A DNA stretch of 64,000 bases from Xanthostigma xanthostigma (Eukaryota > Arthropoda > Insecta > Raphidioptera > Raphidiidae), in the NCBI GenBank assembly GCA_963575645.1, contig OY754470.1:23914501-23978500 (forward strand), written 5' to 3'. Position numbers and translations under genes: made by a program. Positions 11,283-22,939 of this stretch are shown piece by piece (within the stretch, counting starts at the first letter, position 1; each line of letters starts with the position of its first letter). The notes beneath the pieces were generated by a model, which was not told the DNA's origin, searched no databases, and saw only the letters and a program-made list of their open reading frames with translations.

Positions 11283-12035
11283 AAAAGCGAGTGTGCTTTA
11301 GACCACACAACTGAAGTGAAACTTCTTCCTGCCATATATTATATATAATAATATATAACATATAATAATGATAAAATAACATTCAATAATCTATCACCAT
11401 ATTTTGATTAGACATCCTGATTTAACGACACAATATAACCTCATTCTGTAGCACATATCTACAGAGACGAAATGTTTAAAATATAATTTTTGATTAATTA
11501 ATCGGCAAAATATGTATGTGCTACGGTAAATGTACACTTTTACCGTAAAATGTGCCGGACAATGTGTACATTTGCCGCAATATCTACATTTAATGTACAC
11601 ATTGTCCGGCACATTTTACGGTAAAAGTGTACATTTCCCAAGAGTTTACATTTACCGTAACATATATATATTTATTAGCATAATTTATAATCCATTAAAA
11701 AAGATTTATTAACTAACCTACATTTTATTCCCGTTATAAAATGCAGCAAAATTCGATGAAATGTATTTTTGATACAAAAACAATTGTTTTCATTTTAAAC
11801 TTCAAATAGTTGTCCAAAAAAAAAAGAATTCGAATAATGCTCCGTCTTTGTCGCACTCACTAACTTATATCTCCCTCTCAACTTCCAATGTACGAAACTT
11901 AACTCTCTCTCTTGCTATCTTCACTAACTTAAATCTCCCTCTCAACTACCGTTCGCCTCGTCCGATGATGTACTTCCATAAACGCTTTCGTCAGGCATTT
12001 ACCAGCTTACTCCCCAAGTCAAGCGTGTCCAAATA
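11283..12035. mobile_element. Dispersed element, copy of 31609-32210
   Basis: It starts with GAGTGTGCTTTAGACCACAC and AACTTCTTCCTGCCATA. It ends with CCAGCTTACTCCCCAAGTCA and AGTTTTACTT. Both ends and the TTCGCCTCGTCCGATGA-type block recur in the same order at 31609-32210. Near the ends GAAGTGAAACTTCTT and AAGTTTTACTT face each other. An inner local duplication (ATCTCCCTCTCAACT, at about 11868 and 11933) is present. The palindromic MITE at 11522-11661 sits inside it and is absent from the other copy. Confidence 0.65.
11522..11661. mobile_element. Palindromic MITE inside the 11283-12035 element
   Basis: The arms of about 46 bp are nearly perfect (AATGTGCCGGACAATGTGTA and its inverse). An outer pair of TTTACCGTAA-type motifs extends the symmetry to about 140 bp. 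The two overlapping open frames on opposite strands are mirror images caused by the palindrome. Confidence 0.8.
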
Positions 12036-12613
12036 AGTTTTACTTTAAAAATATAACATTACATCGAAACATTTCTAAAATAAATAATTATTTTAGGGAA
12101 TGAAAGGTTTATTTTCAAAATAAGACACATGTCTGTAAAATTTCATCCGAATCGATACAAATTTGGCGGAGTTATAGGGCTGTGACATACAGAAAGAGGA
12201 ACGAACATGCGACGAAATTATGAGGGTTCCGTTTTTTTGCTATTTGGCTACGGAACCCTGATGATATTTTGTTGTATATAAGAAGAAGATTTTAGTAAGC
12301 AGCAAGAAAGTGAATTAATGAAGAAAATAAAATGACTAAACATTTTTAAAAATAAGATGTTTTTAGGTAGGTATATAACATATCTACCACCATGCGTACG
12401 AAGAGAAGTAATCTAGCGCTCTAGGCTTTTCCATATTTTCCGTGAATTATTTGGGTAGAATCTACTTAGTAATAGGTCTGGGTTATTTTCACACTCTTCC
12501 TTCTCGCTCCGAACGGGCACTGGAGCGGAAACAGGATGAATGGTTACAAGGCGACTGCTTTTCCGGCAAACCAGGCCCTGACTAAGCGTAAAAGGTCTGC
12601 AAGATCTATAATA
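12036..12613. repeat. Repeat-derived stretch with a 3'-UTR-like hairpin
   Basis: At 12223-12259 AGGGTTCCG and CGGAACCCT form a 9-bp stem around a T-rich loop. It is preceded by TGTGACATACAGAAAG. I recall this hairpin with its GACATACAGA lead-in as a very common lepidopteran retroelement tail. The rest shows no gene. Confidence 0.5.
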
Positions 12614-13150
12614 TACAGTAGAACCTAGATAAGCAAGAGTTCAATGGATCGCGATCTCTTTTTCGTTTATGGAGGTTTTTCACTAACCCGAGTTTCTAGC
12701 TTATAGAGGTACAGGAGTGACTTCTCAAACTTACAGAGATCTATAAAAATACACCAAATATGTAGTGATAAACATGTATGTATGTATTATACGACATAGA
12801 TAAAATTAATAATTCGACATACCTAGATGCTAAAGAAAACAAAAATCAATGATACAAAAATATTGTTAGTTTAGCTATTTATGACTCATTCTTAAATTTC
12901 GTGGAACTATAAATACGTTCGACTATCGCTTATAGAGGTACAGGCAAGTAGTAGTCTCAGTTATATAGGTCCATGAGTGAAAAACGTCTTTCTGTTATAG
13001 AAGTTTCTGTTTCTCACTTATAGAGGTCTCTGGTTCTCACAGTCTCGCTTATAGAGGTTTTAGAGGGGTACAAGAATGGTACCTGGCAATTACTCTAGTG
13101 AGAGAGTTTTCTCGATTACTCAGTTCTCACTCACTCAGGTTTGACTGCAT
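12614..13150. mobile_element. Tc1/pogo-type non-autonomous element with subterminal repeats
   Basis: The left end TACAGTAGAACCTAGATAAG pairs with the inverse of the right end, which reads TGCAGTCAAACCTGAGTGAG from that side. A motif CTTATAGAGGT recurs at 12700, 12929, 13017 and 13048, with looser copies at 12666, 12960 and 12993. Such repeats in pogo-like elements are probably transposase contact sites (inference). No coding sequence remains. Confidence 0.65.
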
Positions 13151-13524
13151 TATTATAGGTGCGAGAGTCAAGGGCGTACGCAAAATTTTGTTCAGGGGAG
13201 AGAAAAAAAAAGTAATTAAACAAGAACATTCTGTTACCGTACTTAAACTGGGTCAGAAACGATAGTCCAAACATTCTAAGTGCAGTTCAGGGAATTTTCA
13301 GGCTGCGTAAGTACTAAGCTACTATCAGGGGCAAAAGAAACAAAGCGAGTGCATATAGGCGCCTCCAACTATTGCTTGGGTCGCGCCTAGAAACGTTCGC
13401 TTTAATATTTTACTTACATTTTAGATTTGAATACTTTTCCATTTTTAATTCGATTTTAGTAATTTTTAGAGAATTGTGGATACAACTATTAGTTCTGCCA
13501 TGTTTGTACAGATTTTATACGATA

Positions 13525-13717
13525 CTAGCCGATACCTGCGGCTCCGATCGCGATTGAAATGAAATACAACCGCGACAACAGTAATTTCGGCTCAACCGTG
13601 CTACAATTACTGCTATAAAACACTGAGGATTAATTTTTTATTGGATCAGAAATCTCCCTTATGGGATACATTTTCAATAATCCTTTCTTAGTGCTTACCT
13701 ACGTTATATAAGAAACT
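13525..13717 (-). mobile_element. Helitron 3' part, interrupted by a hAT element
   Basis: Read on the minus strand this ends in GATCGGAGCCGCAGGTATCG followed by GCTAG, the Helitron-type CTAG terminus. About 13684-13725 (TTAGTGCTTACCTACGTTAT) also recurs at 18487-18530, so it belongs to a dispersed Helitron family. The copy is cut at 13725 by the hAT element and resumes after 14420. Its 5' end was not located. Confidence 0.55.
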
Positions 13718-13725
13718 CCTGTGCA

Positions 13726-14412
13726 CAGGGCCCTCGCGCCCTATAGTGCGATGTGTGCGATGCACGCGGGCGGCACATTCAAAGGGCGGCAAATGGCCTA
13801 GTTGTGTTATGTTTTTTGTACTGTATAGAAAAAATATATAACTGATATTATATAAATTTTATTTGCATACTCAAGCCTGCGTGAAAACTCTTACGAGTAG
13901 TTATTTATTTTTTAATGAAATTCGAATTCGAAATATATGGCGCGCAGTTTTCGATTCGATAGTTAGTTCTTTTTTAAAATCATTTTTGCTTAAAAATTAT
14001 TTCATCCCGCTTAAAGTATCTTTCACTGTTACATTTTTCACATTTTTATTTGTTTTAAAAAATTAATTATCTTATTAGTATTTTTACCTGTCCAAATCGT
14101 TTTGTAATGACGATGTGAAGTGAAGCATTGTTGCATTTCAGGAAAGTAATAATAGAAAAAAACCTTCGGGTGCACAATTTCGGCAACTTAAGAAAATTAG
14201 GCAAGAAGAAAAAAACAAAATGTCTGATTCTATGAAGAAGTATTTGCAAAAAGACAACGAAACAAAATTTCTATTAATTGCACTTACAGTATTAGTTATT
14301 TAGGATTTTTAACGTTTTTCAATTTGACATATCGTCAAGTGAGTTTATCCCCAATAAGGGGCGTCAATTATGAATCCGCACGCGGGCGGCGTGAGACCTT
14401 ACGAGGGCCCTG
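13726..14412 (+). mobile_element. hAT transposon, internally deleted
   Basis: The 687-bp element runs from CAGGGCCCTCG to its inverse CGAGGGCCCTG. A second inverted block of CGCGGGCGGC type lies just inside each end. An N-terminal transposase exon survives at 14141-14302. The catalytic and dimerisation regions are missing, so it could move only with help from elsewhere. It sits inside an older Helitron-family repeat and is therefore younger than it. Confidence 0.88.
14141..14302 (+). pseudogene. hAT (ZMYM-type) transposase N-terminal exon remnant
   Basis: The frame contains KKPSGAQFRQLRKIRQEEKN and then MKKYLQKDNETKF. The basic K-x-SGAxxRKxR run followed by a short acidic-basic helix is the usual N-terminus of insect hAT transposases related to ZMYM1-like proteins. 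TTGCATTTCAG just upstream is a good splice acceptor, so this was probably exon 2. The frame stops at 14302. Zinc-finger, DDE and hATC parts are absent. Confidence 0.7.
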
Positions 14413-14420
14413 CCTGTGCA

Positions 14421-14800
14421 CAAAACGCTAGCTTTCATTAACAATCATCTGTTCTTAGCATTTTTTTAAATTCATGTCAATATCGTGTACCCGAGTATAA
14501 ATGACGAGAAATTGTTTTGCAGTCCAATGCAAAATTGTTAGATTTGAATTTATGTGAAAATATATGGCTTCTTCAGGAAGTCCGGTTCTGTGTAAATAAG
14601 TATATCGTGTGTTAGTACTTCACAGTGAAGCCATCTGACACATCACAAGGCAAACGCTGCAACCGACACCTGGAAACAAAATACGAAGTTCCATTCATAG
14701 AAAAATAATATCATATAGAAAGTATATATATTATATTTTCAATGAAATAGTTTTAAATATTTTGATTGTATTCTTACATTATTACAAATAAAAACGTGAA
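14421..14800. other. Resumed Helitron-family sequence, then AT-rich DNA
   Basis: Sequence directly after the hAT target duplication probably continues the interrupted repeat. No gene is seen. Confidence 0.35.
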
Positions 14801-15316
14801 TACAGTGTAAACTTTATTTAACGTCACTCGATATAACGACAAACTCCTTAAAACGCCGAAATTACTTAACTCTAGTTGGTTTACCTTGTTGCTCATACAA
14901 TGATAGACTCTAAATAACGACACACCCACTCTAAATATTGACAAGTCATCATTAAGCAATAAACAGTACTTGTTTGTTATTTTGTTGCTTTGTTGTCGGC
15001 ATCATGCGTACCAAAGATTCAAAGAAATTCGTTTTTTTTGTTTGTTGGGATTATCTTTCATATGTTTAACTCAGCTGCTTATCGATAAGTTATCATAAGC
15101 GTCATCAATATATAAGGCGTTATAATTTGTGATAGTATGAATGTTTGTTGGTCAGTTGTAAAGGTTATATATGTTAATGTATTATAAGTAAATACGTATC
15201 GCCAATATGGATTATTGGAATAATGGATTATTTCTTCTCTCCGTTTAAAAACAATTCTTTATAACGCCACAAAATGCACAGTCCCTTGAGTGTCGCTATA
15301 TAGAGTTTACACTGTA
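14801..15316. mobile_element. Tc1/mariner-type MITE with TACAGTGTAAACT ends
   Basis: TACAGTGTAAACTTTAT at the left matches the inverse of ATAGAGTTTACACTGTA at the right. The similarity (CGTCACTC / CGACACTC, and repeats of ATAACGACA) continues inward for about 45 bp. TA at both ends fits Tc1/mariner target choice. The 516-bp interior has no transposase. Confidence 0.75.
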
Positions 15317-16596
15317 TATAATACTACGTCAAAATCTATATAACATTCATGTTAAAACCCTAAAAAGTGGACATTGACTACAATCTGCATTATGCAATGG
15401 CATGACATGTTTTAAATTATAAAACAAACTCTTCATTAATGGCAGTTTTTATTATTTTTCAAATTACTCTGTGATACGAAAGTTGTTATATTAATTATAT
15501 TATAATAAATTATAATTATATTATTATAAATTGAGTTTTTACATTTAGATTAAAAATTCCTCAATGTTTTTAACAAACAAAATATTTGTATTCACTTATT
15601 TATGTTCATTATAATTGACAAACGAATGCTTTGTAACAATTAACCGTATTTAAGGGGTAACATCTACTCGTACAACTTTACAATAGAATGGTCATAACTG
15701 GTTTAAAGCATATACTTTTATTCTATACTGAGCATAGGAATAAAATCGCAATCGAACTTATAGGGTGCAAACATATGCTTCTGTCTTAAGCCGTAAGCAC
15801 TGGCGTATCCAGGAGGGCAAAATAAGCACGGGGCACCCGGCTTAAGAAATTTCTAGTTTGCCCCCTTCTGGGCCAAAAGCTGGTTACGACCATGTTAACG
15901 TCATAGAGAAAGACAAAGTTTTCGAAACAGAGATACTTTATTCTGATTGAATGCAAGTACATCAACCAATTCTATCATCGAAGACATCAGGGAATTACAT
16001 CGAAGAAAGAGACGCAGATATATTTTCGATACGCTTTATTGCGTTCACTCACCGCACATTGAGTAGATATAGGCAATGATTCATATAGATAATAATTAAT
16101 AGATATATGGTTTAAAAAGAGTTAAAAAGATTTCAAAGTTTATCGTTGTGAATTGAACCGTTCTACGAAACGCAGTCAGTACATTTCTTTCATCATCCGG
16201 GAACCAGTAGTCACGACAGCAGAGACCGAAGAGTGAAACTTAAGGACCTACATTAACAAATGACACGCTGTACTCTTGTAAGGCTGTTCTTCTAGCTAAG
16301 ACACCGTATCATATTTTAAATTTAATTGCAGGTTTGGTCTCTTATTCAAAAGAAGTGTTTAAGATGTCGGTCGGCTGTACAGAATCGGCAAGAAACTCAT
16401 CAAGTATGTTACACAACTAATTTTAGTACCTAGAAAAATAATCTATTAGTTCGTGACTCTTTTTAGGGCTTTTTTTAAATATTTATTGACTTAAGTTTTT
16501 TTCAGCTTATTTACAGAGAATGCTTATATATAATTGTTCCTGTCACCAATTGATAAAAAATTTCAGTAAATGCGTTAATATATTATTGCGTGCTCC
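15317..16596. other. No gene; possible hAT end at 15786
   Basis: CACTGGCGTATCCAGGAGGG at about 15786 looks like a degraded hAT terminus, but I could not find its partner. The rest shows nothing supported. Confidence 0.35.
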
Positions 16597-17240
16597 CTGT
16601 TGGCACGATAATGTGTTCCATAGAATGTTCCAGACCGCGACAACAACAACAAAGGAAAATAGGTAAAAACCCGACCTTCATAGAATTGCCTGAAGAAGGC
16701 AATGCATGTGAAGAAAGGTTGAGATGCTTCTAGAACAATCGACAGGCGGGGGCCAAAATGATAACGGAGTGGTTGCCAAATCAGTCAGTTGTTCGTGAGT
16801 TGTTCATGTGTTGATACAAGTGCTCTGGCGTTGCGACATAAATCAATCAGTTATACTGTGAAGATAAATAAACTTTGGTGTGTGTAAAACATTGAGCGCA
16901 ATTATATAAATCTGGTTCTAGATAAATAGCTTCTGTGTTGTAAATAATCGTCTGAATATAGACATAGACAAGTGCGAATAAGTGTACCAGAAAAACTTCC
17001 GTGTGTTTGTGTATTGTAAATTTTTGTGTACATAATTAGTGACTTTATATTCTTCTGTTACGTGGTCTTCTATTTTATTAGTCAGAATTTATTATTTAGA
17101 ACTGTCGTTATTTTATTTGTTTCTGTTATTATTACTGTTACGTTTGAGAAGTACGTTTTCGTTTGTGTGTTTAACTGTTTTGTTAAACGTGTATCATTGT
17201 AAATAAATAATTTCCACCACGTATTAGAACAGTTTTGTTA
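16597..17240 (+). other. Possible solo-LTR-like stretch
   Basis: It begins TGTTGGCACGATAATG and can be ended at TTTTGTTACA. AATAAA signals lie at about 16866 and 17201, with T/G-rich sequence after them. This resembles an insect LTR in layout, but there is no matching flanking duplication, no second LTR and no gag or pol. A host promoter or first exon is an alternative. Confidence 0.2.
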
Positions 17241-17556
17241 CAATGTTATGTATATTATACATTCTATGTATGTGTAGTGTAAAAAAGGGGGATTTTTTGT
17301 AATATCAAATTTGATATATGTATAATATATTCTGAAAATAGCTCAAGTGGTGTAAGTAGTGTTGGCGTTGAAATTGTCGCGACAATCGACAAGACAAGAA
17401 GTATCGAGACGGGAATTAAAGTCTTTCTCGTCTTGAGACGAGATAACTGATTCTAAAAAATTCTCGAGTAGATAATGAAATAAATAAATAAATAAAAATG
17501 TAAATGTTCATTTATTCAAAATCTTCAATATCCGAAAGTTCTGCACCGATTATTAA

Positions 17557-17795
17557 TCTATACTAACGTTATTAAGAGAGACTGCAAATTTTGTGAGTTT
17601 GTGTGTATGTGGAGGATAATCTCCGAAACCACTGAACCTATTAGAAAAATCATTTCCCCATTATTTATAATGAACTTTGAGGATGGACATAGGCTATATA
17701 TGTATTACATTTTCGTGGGGACCAATTTGCGACGTAAGTCGACGAAACAACGGTGGCAATATACAAATACGGACGAAGCCAGACCGGGCCACTAG
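17557..17795 (+). mobile_element. Complete short non-autonomous Helitron
   Basis: It starts TCTATACTAACGTTATTAAG after an A (17556) and ends CCGGGCCACTAG before a T (17796). This is the A/T target and TC...CTAG structure expected of Helitrons. Relatives of its inner blocks (CTATGTCCATCC, TCTCCGAAAC) are found reversed at 36674-37061. At 239 bp it is the cleanest copy in the window. It encodes nothing. Confidence 0.8.
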
Positions 17796-18980
17796 TACTT
17801 AATAAAATAGCGAACATACTCGCATGAAAATTTACATAAATAATAATATTTGTTACAAAGACAACTGATTGATTGAATTAAGCTAAAAATAGCTGACAAG
17901 CTTTACGCTAACCTCACTCCTACCTCAATCGCCCCATTCGCGTACAGTTACAGCCTGTTACTAATGGATTTTTAACGTGGGACTTGTAACCGGTGGACCA
18001 CTGCCAAAAACAGACCATGCAACACAATAACGTCCAGGGTCGCACCACATCTTCTTTCCAAAACAGATACAAAAAGTTTATGTAAAAATTTTATCCGCAC
18101 ACTTCGATTGATTTTACTAGATTATGTGGCATAATAATACCACTGCACTGTTTGTATTGCAACAAAACTGTTCGTTGTCGGTGGTTAAAAATGTTTATTT
18201 ACAAATAGAAACGTTAACGTAAACAAAGTAAAAAGTACTTCTCTAATAATAATGAAAAATGATAAAATAAAATAAATAACAAAAAAACAAACGAATTCTA
18301 AAACAACAATAATAACACTAAACTGTATGTACACAGAATATTTATATCTCACAGATGTCTATTTATCTCTGTATTTATTTAGAACACTTATTTATGTTGC
18401 GCACTGTTCATTGTCACTGACACTGACTTCTGACTGACTGCCTTGCTTTCCACGCTAGCGTTGTTTATATAAGTTCTTCAGTTCTTAGTGCTCACCTACG
18501 TTATATAATAAGAACTTCTTGTGCAAAATTTCATGCTTCTTAAAGATCCACCGGTTTAGGCTGTGCGTTGTCTCTTCCATCAGTTATGGTTAGAGTTCTA
18601 TTAGGTAGGTATTTTTACAACGTAAGTCCCTGAAGTGTTAAAAACGTGTTTTTGTCAAAAATCATGTTTCCCCACATGTTACGCTACAGCACTGCGTTAA
18701 TCGATACATTTGTGTTATTGAGAAAATATTTGTCGGTAAGCAATAACACATAGGGTTTGCTTTGAGTTTGTATATAAACAACACAAATGTGAAAGTAAAG
18801 AGTACCTAAATCAACTCGCATTAGGGATGAGAAAAACTGAAAATTCTTAATTAGCTTTAATGATTTTTCGGGAAAACTTGAAAATTTAAAACACTTTTAC
18901 GGACGACGATTTATGGAAAGGTGCTACGTTTGTGTGCGTTAGATTATACATGGCTCTAGTTGAAGGCAAAATCTAGAAAA
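17796..18980. other. No gene; Helitron-related block at 18485-18600
   Basis: At 18487 onward TTAGTGCTCACCTACGTTAT and then AAGATCCACCGGTTTAGG match the interior of a dispersed Helitron family (also at 13684). No ends were found. Nothing else is supported. Confidence 0.45.
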
Positions 18981-19226
18981 CAGGGTGAAATTTAGTCACT
19001 GTTTAGTTATTAGTATTTCGTTAGATGACAGCGCTTGCTTTGTGTATGCGTTAGATTATAACTTGGCTTTTGTTAAAGGCGACATTTAGACGCCAGGGCA
19101 AAATTTTGTTACCGGGTGAAATTTAGTAACTAGAATTTCATTAATTGACACGGTGAAATTTAGTCGATGACAGGGTAAAATTTAGGTAGTTACAGGGTGA
19201 TATTTAGTTGCAGGGCGATATTTAAT
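18981..19226. repeat. Decayed tandem repeat, unit around CAGGGTGAAATTTAGT
   Basis: Copies start at about 18981, 19094, 19112, 19149, 19171, 19193 and 19211. The last four are spaced 18-22 bp apart. Substitutions differ between copies, so the array is old. It abuts a hAT-like end at 19251. Confidence 0.75.
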
Positions 19227-19250
19227 TACTAGAATTTTGTTAGCTGACAG

Positions 19251-19345
19251 CAGGCCTGGATTTTCCGAACAGGCAACATAAGCAGCAGCCTACGGCGGCA
19301 AGATTTAGGGGAAACTTTCAAAATTTGTTTTACCCGCGAGGGGAA
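19251..19345 (+). mobile_element. hAT-like terminal fragment
   Basis: CAGGCCTGGATTTTCCGAAC followed by a GCCTACGGCGGCAAGATTTA block is the kind of 5' end seen in insect hAT elements. No matching 3' end or 8-bp duplication was found, so it is a fragment. Confidence 0.45.
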
Positions 19346-20370
19346 CTTGACAGTACTCAGTAGTATCAATATTGGAACACACGATCTGAGGATTTTCTGC
19401 CTATTTCGTTGGTTCATGTACCAACGTAATAAATAGAAAATCTCCAAATTGAGAAAAGTATCGATTTACACAATCGTAGGATTGAAAAACTCTCATGTAT
19501 CGATGTTTCCCTGATATCGAGTATTCGATAAGTATCGATAATTAAGATTTTTTATGTCTCCTATAGTAGAAATTGTGAAAAACATAACCTACTCTATCAT
19601 TTTTACTAAACATAATGTAATTAACTAATTATATTGACGTTATTGTTGATTATAGAAAGTGTTGCAAGTTTCAATGGCACACATTTCAAGTTTATTATTT
19701 TTGCAAGATTTTTTCCGATCGCGCGTTCAACCAAACAAACAAACTCTTCAGCTTTATATATAGATTCGAAATATAGAATTTCGACTGGAAATTTTCAAAT
19801 AGAAAATTACTTTGAAACAGGATTTTGGAACACGAAAGTCATGTATGCTTCTTCGTTCCGATTTTTTCATTATAGAAATATATTCCATAAAAATATAAGT
19901 TGAATTGCATCCGTCATAGACGACAATTTTCGTTATCTCTTTCCTAACTTTTATTGACTGTCACTATTTAAACTATCATTCTTTTGTGATCGACATGGCT
20001 TGAAAATTCGTCAAGTAACGTTCAGTCTAAAACAAAACTATTATTCCTTCACAAATTGAATGAAAGTAGCGGATACCTATTAGGAAATAACTTCGTAGTC
20101 ACAATCGCATACCTATGTCAAATTTAACGATCCAGTGCAAATATCTCTCAACATTCTAAAAGGTGTAAGTTATATATGGCCACCATTATATTAAAAAAAA
20201 AAATTCCAGTCAATTGGGCGACAGGACCATTCCAACTTTAAAATATTGACATTTGATACAGTATAATAAAGAAAATAAAATTTTTAATACCGCGTGAGGT
20301 ACCGCGGGTAGAGGCTAGTATTAAATATAATATTTGCTATGTGTTGGTTTGGTTACCTACACCTCCACGG
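19346..20370. other. No gene; cluster of ATCGAT-type sites at 19459-19540
   Basis: TATCGAT occurs at about 19459 and 19499, and TTCGATAAGTATCGATAA at about 19524. In Drosophila, TATCGATA binds DREF and CGATA clusters bind BEAF-32. Whether this means anything here is unknown. An 89-codon frame at 19634-19903 has no motif. Confidence 0.3.
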
Positions 20371-20791
20371 CGAGTATTCGTCCCTGCAAATACCCCCTGC
20401 ACCCTTCATCTCAAATCTTTTCCCATCGCCTAAAAACGGTTCGCGCTCTCCCGACGCTATTTTTAAACCTAGAGGGGTCTGGTAAACGCCAAATGAAAGA
20501 CAAAGAATCAGGCTACAGATCCTTCAGGCGAATTTTTTTAAATAAAATTCCTGAAAAAACTTACAACCTTTTGAAAAAAATAATAAGTTACGTAATATTT
20601 CACGCGTAGGCGAAACTGTTTTTCAAAAAATTCGCCTGAAGGATCTGTAGTCTGATTCTTTGTCTTTCATTTGGCGTTTACCAGAACCCTCTAGCTTTAA
20701 AAATAGCGTCGGAAGAGCGCGAACCGTTTTTAGGCGAGGGGAAAAAATTTGAGATGAAGGGTGCAGGGGGTGTTTGCAGGGACGAATACTC
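20371..20791. repeat. Large fold-back: 168-bp arms around an 85-bp loop
   Basis: The arms 20371-20538 and 20624-20791 are near-identical inverses, beginning CGAGTATTCGTCCCTGCA. The loop (20539-20623) is AT-rich. Low divergence between arms points to a recent origin. The 91-codon frame across the left arm and loop is not a gene. Confidence 0.9.
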
Positions 20792-22939
20792 TTAACTAAC
20801 TTTCCGACAGATTACAGAACAAAAGAACTGCTGATTTTTTTTTCAAAATATTTTCGAAACTATAAAGTTTAGAAGAAAATAAGATTCGCCTAGTTAGATA
20901 AAAAAATCTGCAGCGACGTTATTTCTATTCTCACAGCTAGCACAAGTCCCAGCAGTGATTCCAGCAGTAAAACTAGCTTCGTGTGCAGTCGCTTTTATAT
21001 AAAGTTGCACATTTTAAATATGAAGTGGTTTTATTAGGGCGGCGATATTTACGAGTCAGACCGAAGGAGTAGAAGTAGGTAGTAGATGATAGCAATAGAA
21101 GAACCTGACCCACCCAATTCACCTTTTGTACTTTCGACACTAAACGAGCAAAAGACAAATGATGTCGGATAAAAGAAACTCGTTCCGATAGTCTGCGCCG
21201 TACCAATCATTAAAAATCTACAATAGAAGCAAAAATCACCAAGAGCAATAGCATCTTCTTTAGCAAAATGAACGAGATTTCTTTCTGTCTAATCGTAATC
21301 ATTTTCTTTCTACTTAATGGACTTTCATTATTTTTCGACCTTTATCCGTCAGAAATTTGTTTTTTCCAAAGAAAATTGTCTTTCCTAGTCTCCTAAATTT
21401 TCACGTTATAAATATAGAGTCAGAGTGCCCGTCGGCAAGAATTTCATTGACAAATACTCTCCCCAAACTTCGTATATGGCTTCATTAGGCCTAGTCTGAC
21501 ACCTATTTCCTCTATGACTTTTTTTGATTTTGGGGCGTTTTCCCTCTAAATTTTCCGAAAGATGTCGTTTTGACGACTTGTAAAAAATTTATAGATACTG
21601 TTTGTTTTTCAACCAAAACGCTAAAATAATGTTCTCTGACAAATAACATGAACAATTTAAAATGTCTGACACCTCGAATAGGTATGCCGACATATTCGAG
21701 GTGTCAGACTGTTTATGATTGCAGCGCCTATTTTGCTTCTGGCGTTGTTCATACAGTTTTAAATGGCAACTAACCAATTGCATTACTTTTGTTTTATTTT
21801 ACGCACTAGTGCGAAAAAGGGTCATTTCACAACCGCTATACAGGCATGAAAAGCAGCTATTTTGTAGTGGCTCGTGCAAAAAATATATGGTTGAGTTGCA
21901 GATTTAATGTACTTACAAACAATTGAAACACTAATAATAATTAACAATTATTATTGTTTTATTGTATAATTAAACTATAATGGAAATATAATTGGGTAAA
22001 AATGTGAGGGCAAATTTTAATTCAGTTTTGTATAAAAACATTGTTAGAATGCCGATCAATACTTTTGGTTTTAAAAACACAAACAAAAATGTTTTTGTTC
22101 AATAAAGTTCAAAATTGTATTTCAAATTTATTAGCTTTCAAAACTTCACTGCAATATTTATTTCCTTCACAGAGGATCACTGAAGGTCGAAGTGTATTAT
22201 TTTTTTATATTTTTCCTTTATAAAAAAACGTATTGAATAAATTATCCCCAATTCCGTTTTATGTTTTTGTTGGCACAAGACGTGTGAAAGTAAAATTAGA
22301 GATAGTTTTTCATGTTTTCATTCAGAGCTCATTTTCATTCTCATTGAATTTTGTATTGACTATTATTTTTTATTTATGTGTTGTTTCTATTAATTAGCAT
22401 AAATAATTTTTTTCAAAAATATCGAAATTGCATTACTTTTGTTTTCTTCGTTGAAAAGGTTGACTTTTTAATTGTTGATTTTTAATTACTAATTGTCTTA
22501 AAAATAATATGATGTTATTTTAATTAATATTTCATTGTTCTACTAAATTGTATGCAATAAATTAAAAGGTTTTGGTAAACCAATTTTTTTAAATAGCGAT
22601 TTTCTTAAAAATTGTCCAGTCACGCAAAATATGTTTGTGACAGGTTTCCGATTCAAAAAGTGTCACATGAAAAATGAAAGGTTCACCAAAAGTTTTATTT
22701 GCATACAATAAAATTCCATTAAAAAGCTCACAACAGACACGATGTCTCGAATGACCCACAATAATCATAAAATTCTTTAGAATTCATTCCAGGAATAGAG
22801 AGTACCTACTGGAAAACTGTTTAAAACGTCTTCTTGTTCAGTAAACTTAAAAGATCAAGCTGTGAAGAGAATTCTAGTGATATTTCAGTGTAGGTATTTA
22901 ATAGATGGTTTTACCTAAAAAGCACATTTTATAATAAAA
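20792..22939. other. Mostly featureless; two small repeat signals
   Basis: About 20942-20998 resembles a Harbinger-like right end (CTTCGTGTGCAGTCGCTTTT). At 21664-21709 a 17-bp perfect stem (GTCTGACACCTCGAATA) with a 12-base loop stands alone. No coding sequence is supported. Confidence 0.5.
21664..21709. repeat. 46-bp hairpin, 17-bp perfect stem
   Basis: GTCTGACACCTCGAATA is repeated in inverse after a 12-base spacer. It lies in otherwise unstructured sequence. A small RNA hairpin or a MITE relic are both possible. Confidence 0.85.

Larger units (their letters stand above)
13718..14420. repeat. 8-bp target-site duplication CCTGTGCA flanking a hAT element
   Basis: CCTGTGCA lies directly before the element (13718-13725) and directly after it (14413-14420). 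An exact 8-bp duplication is the hallmark of hAT insertion. Confidence 0.9.

Noticed and set aside
16597-17240. Full LTR retrotransposon
   Set aside because: Only an LTR-like layout is present; no second LTR, no gag/pol and no matching flanks, so it is kept as a weak candidate only.
20334-20609. 91-codon frame
   Set aside because: It spans one arm and the loop of the 20371-20791 fold-back.
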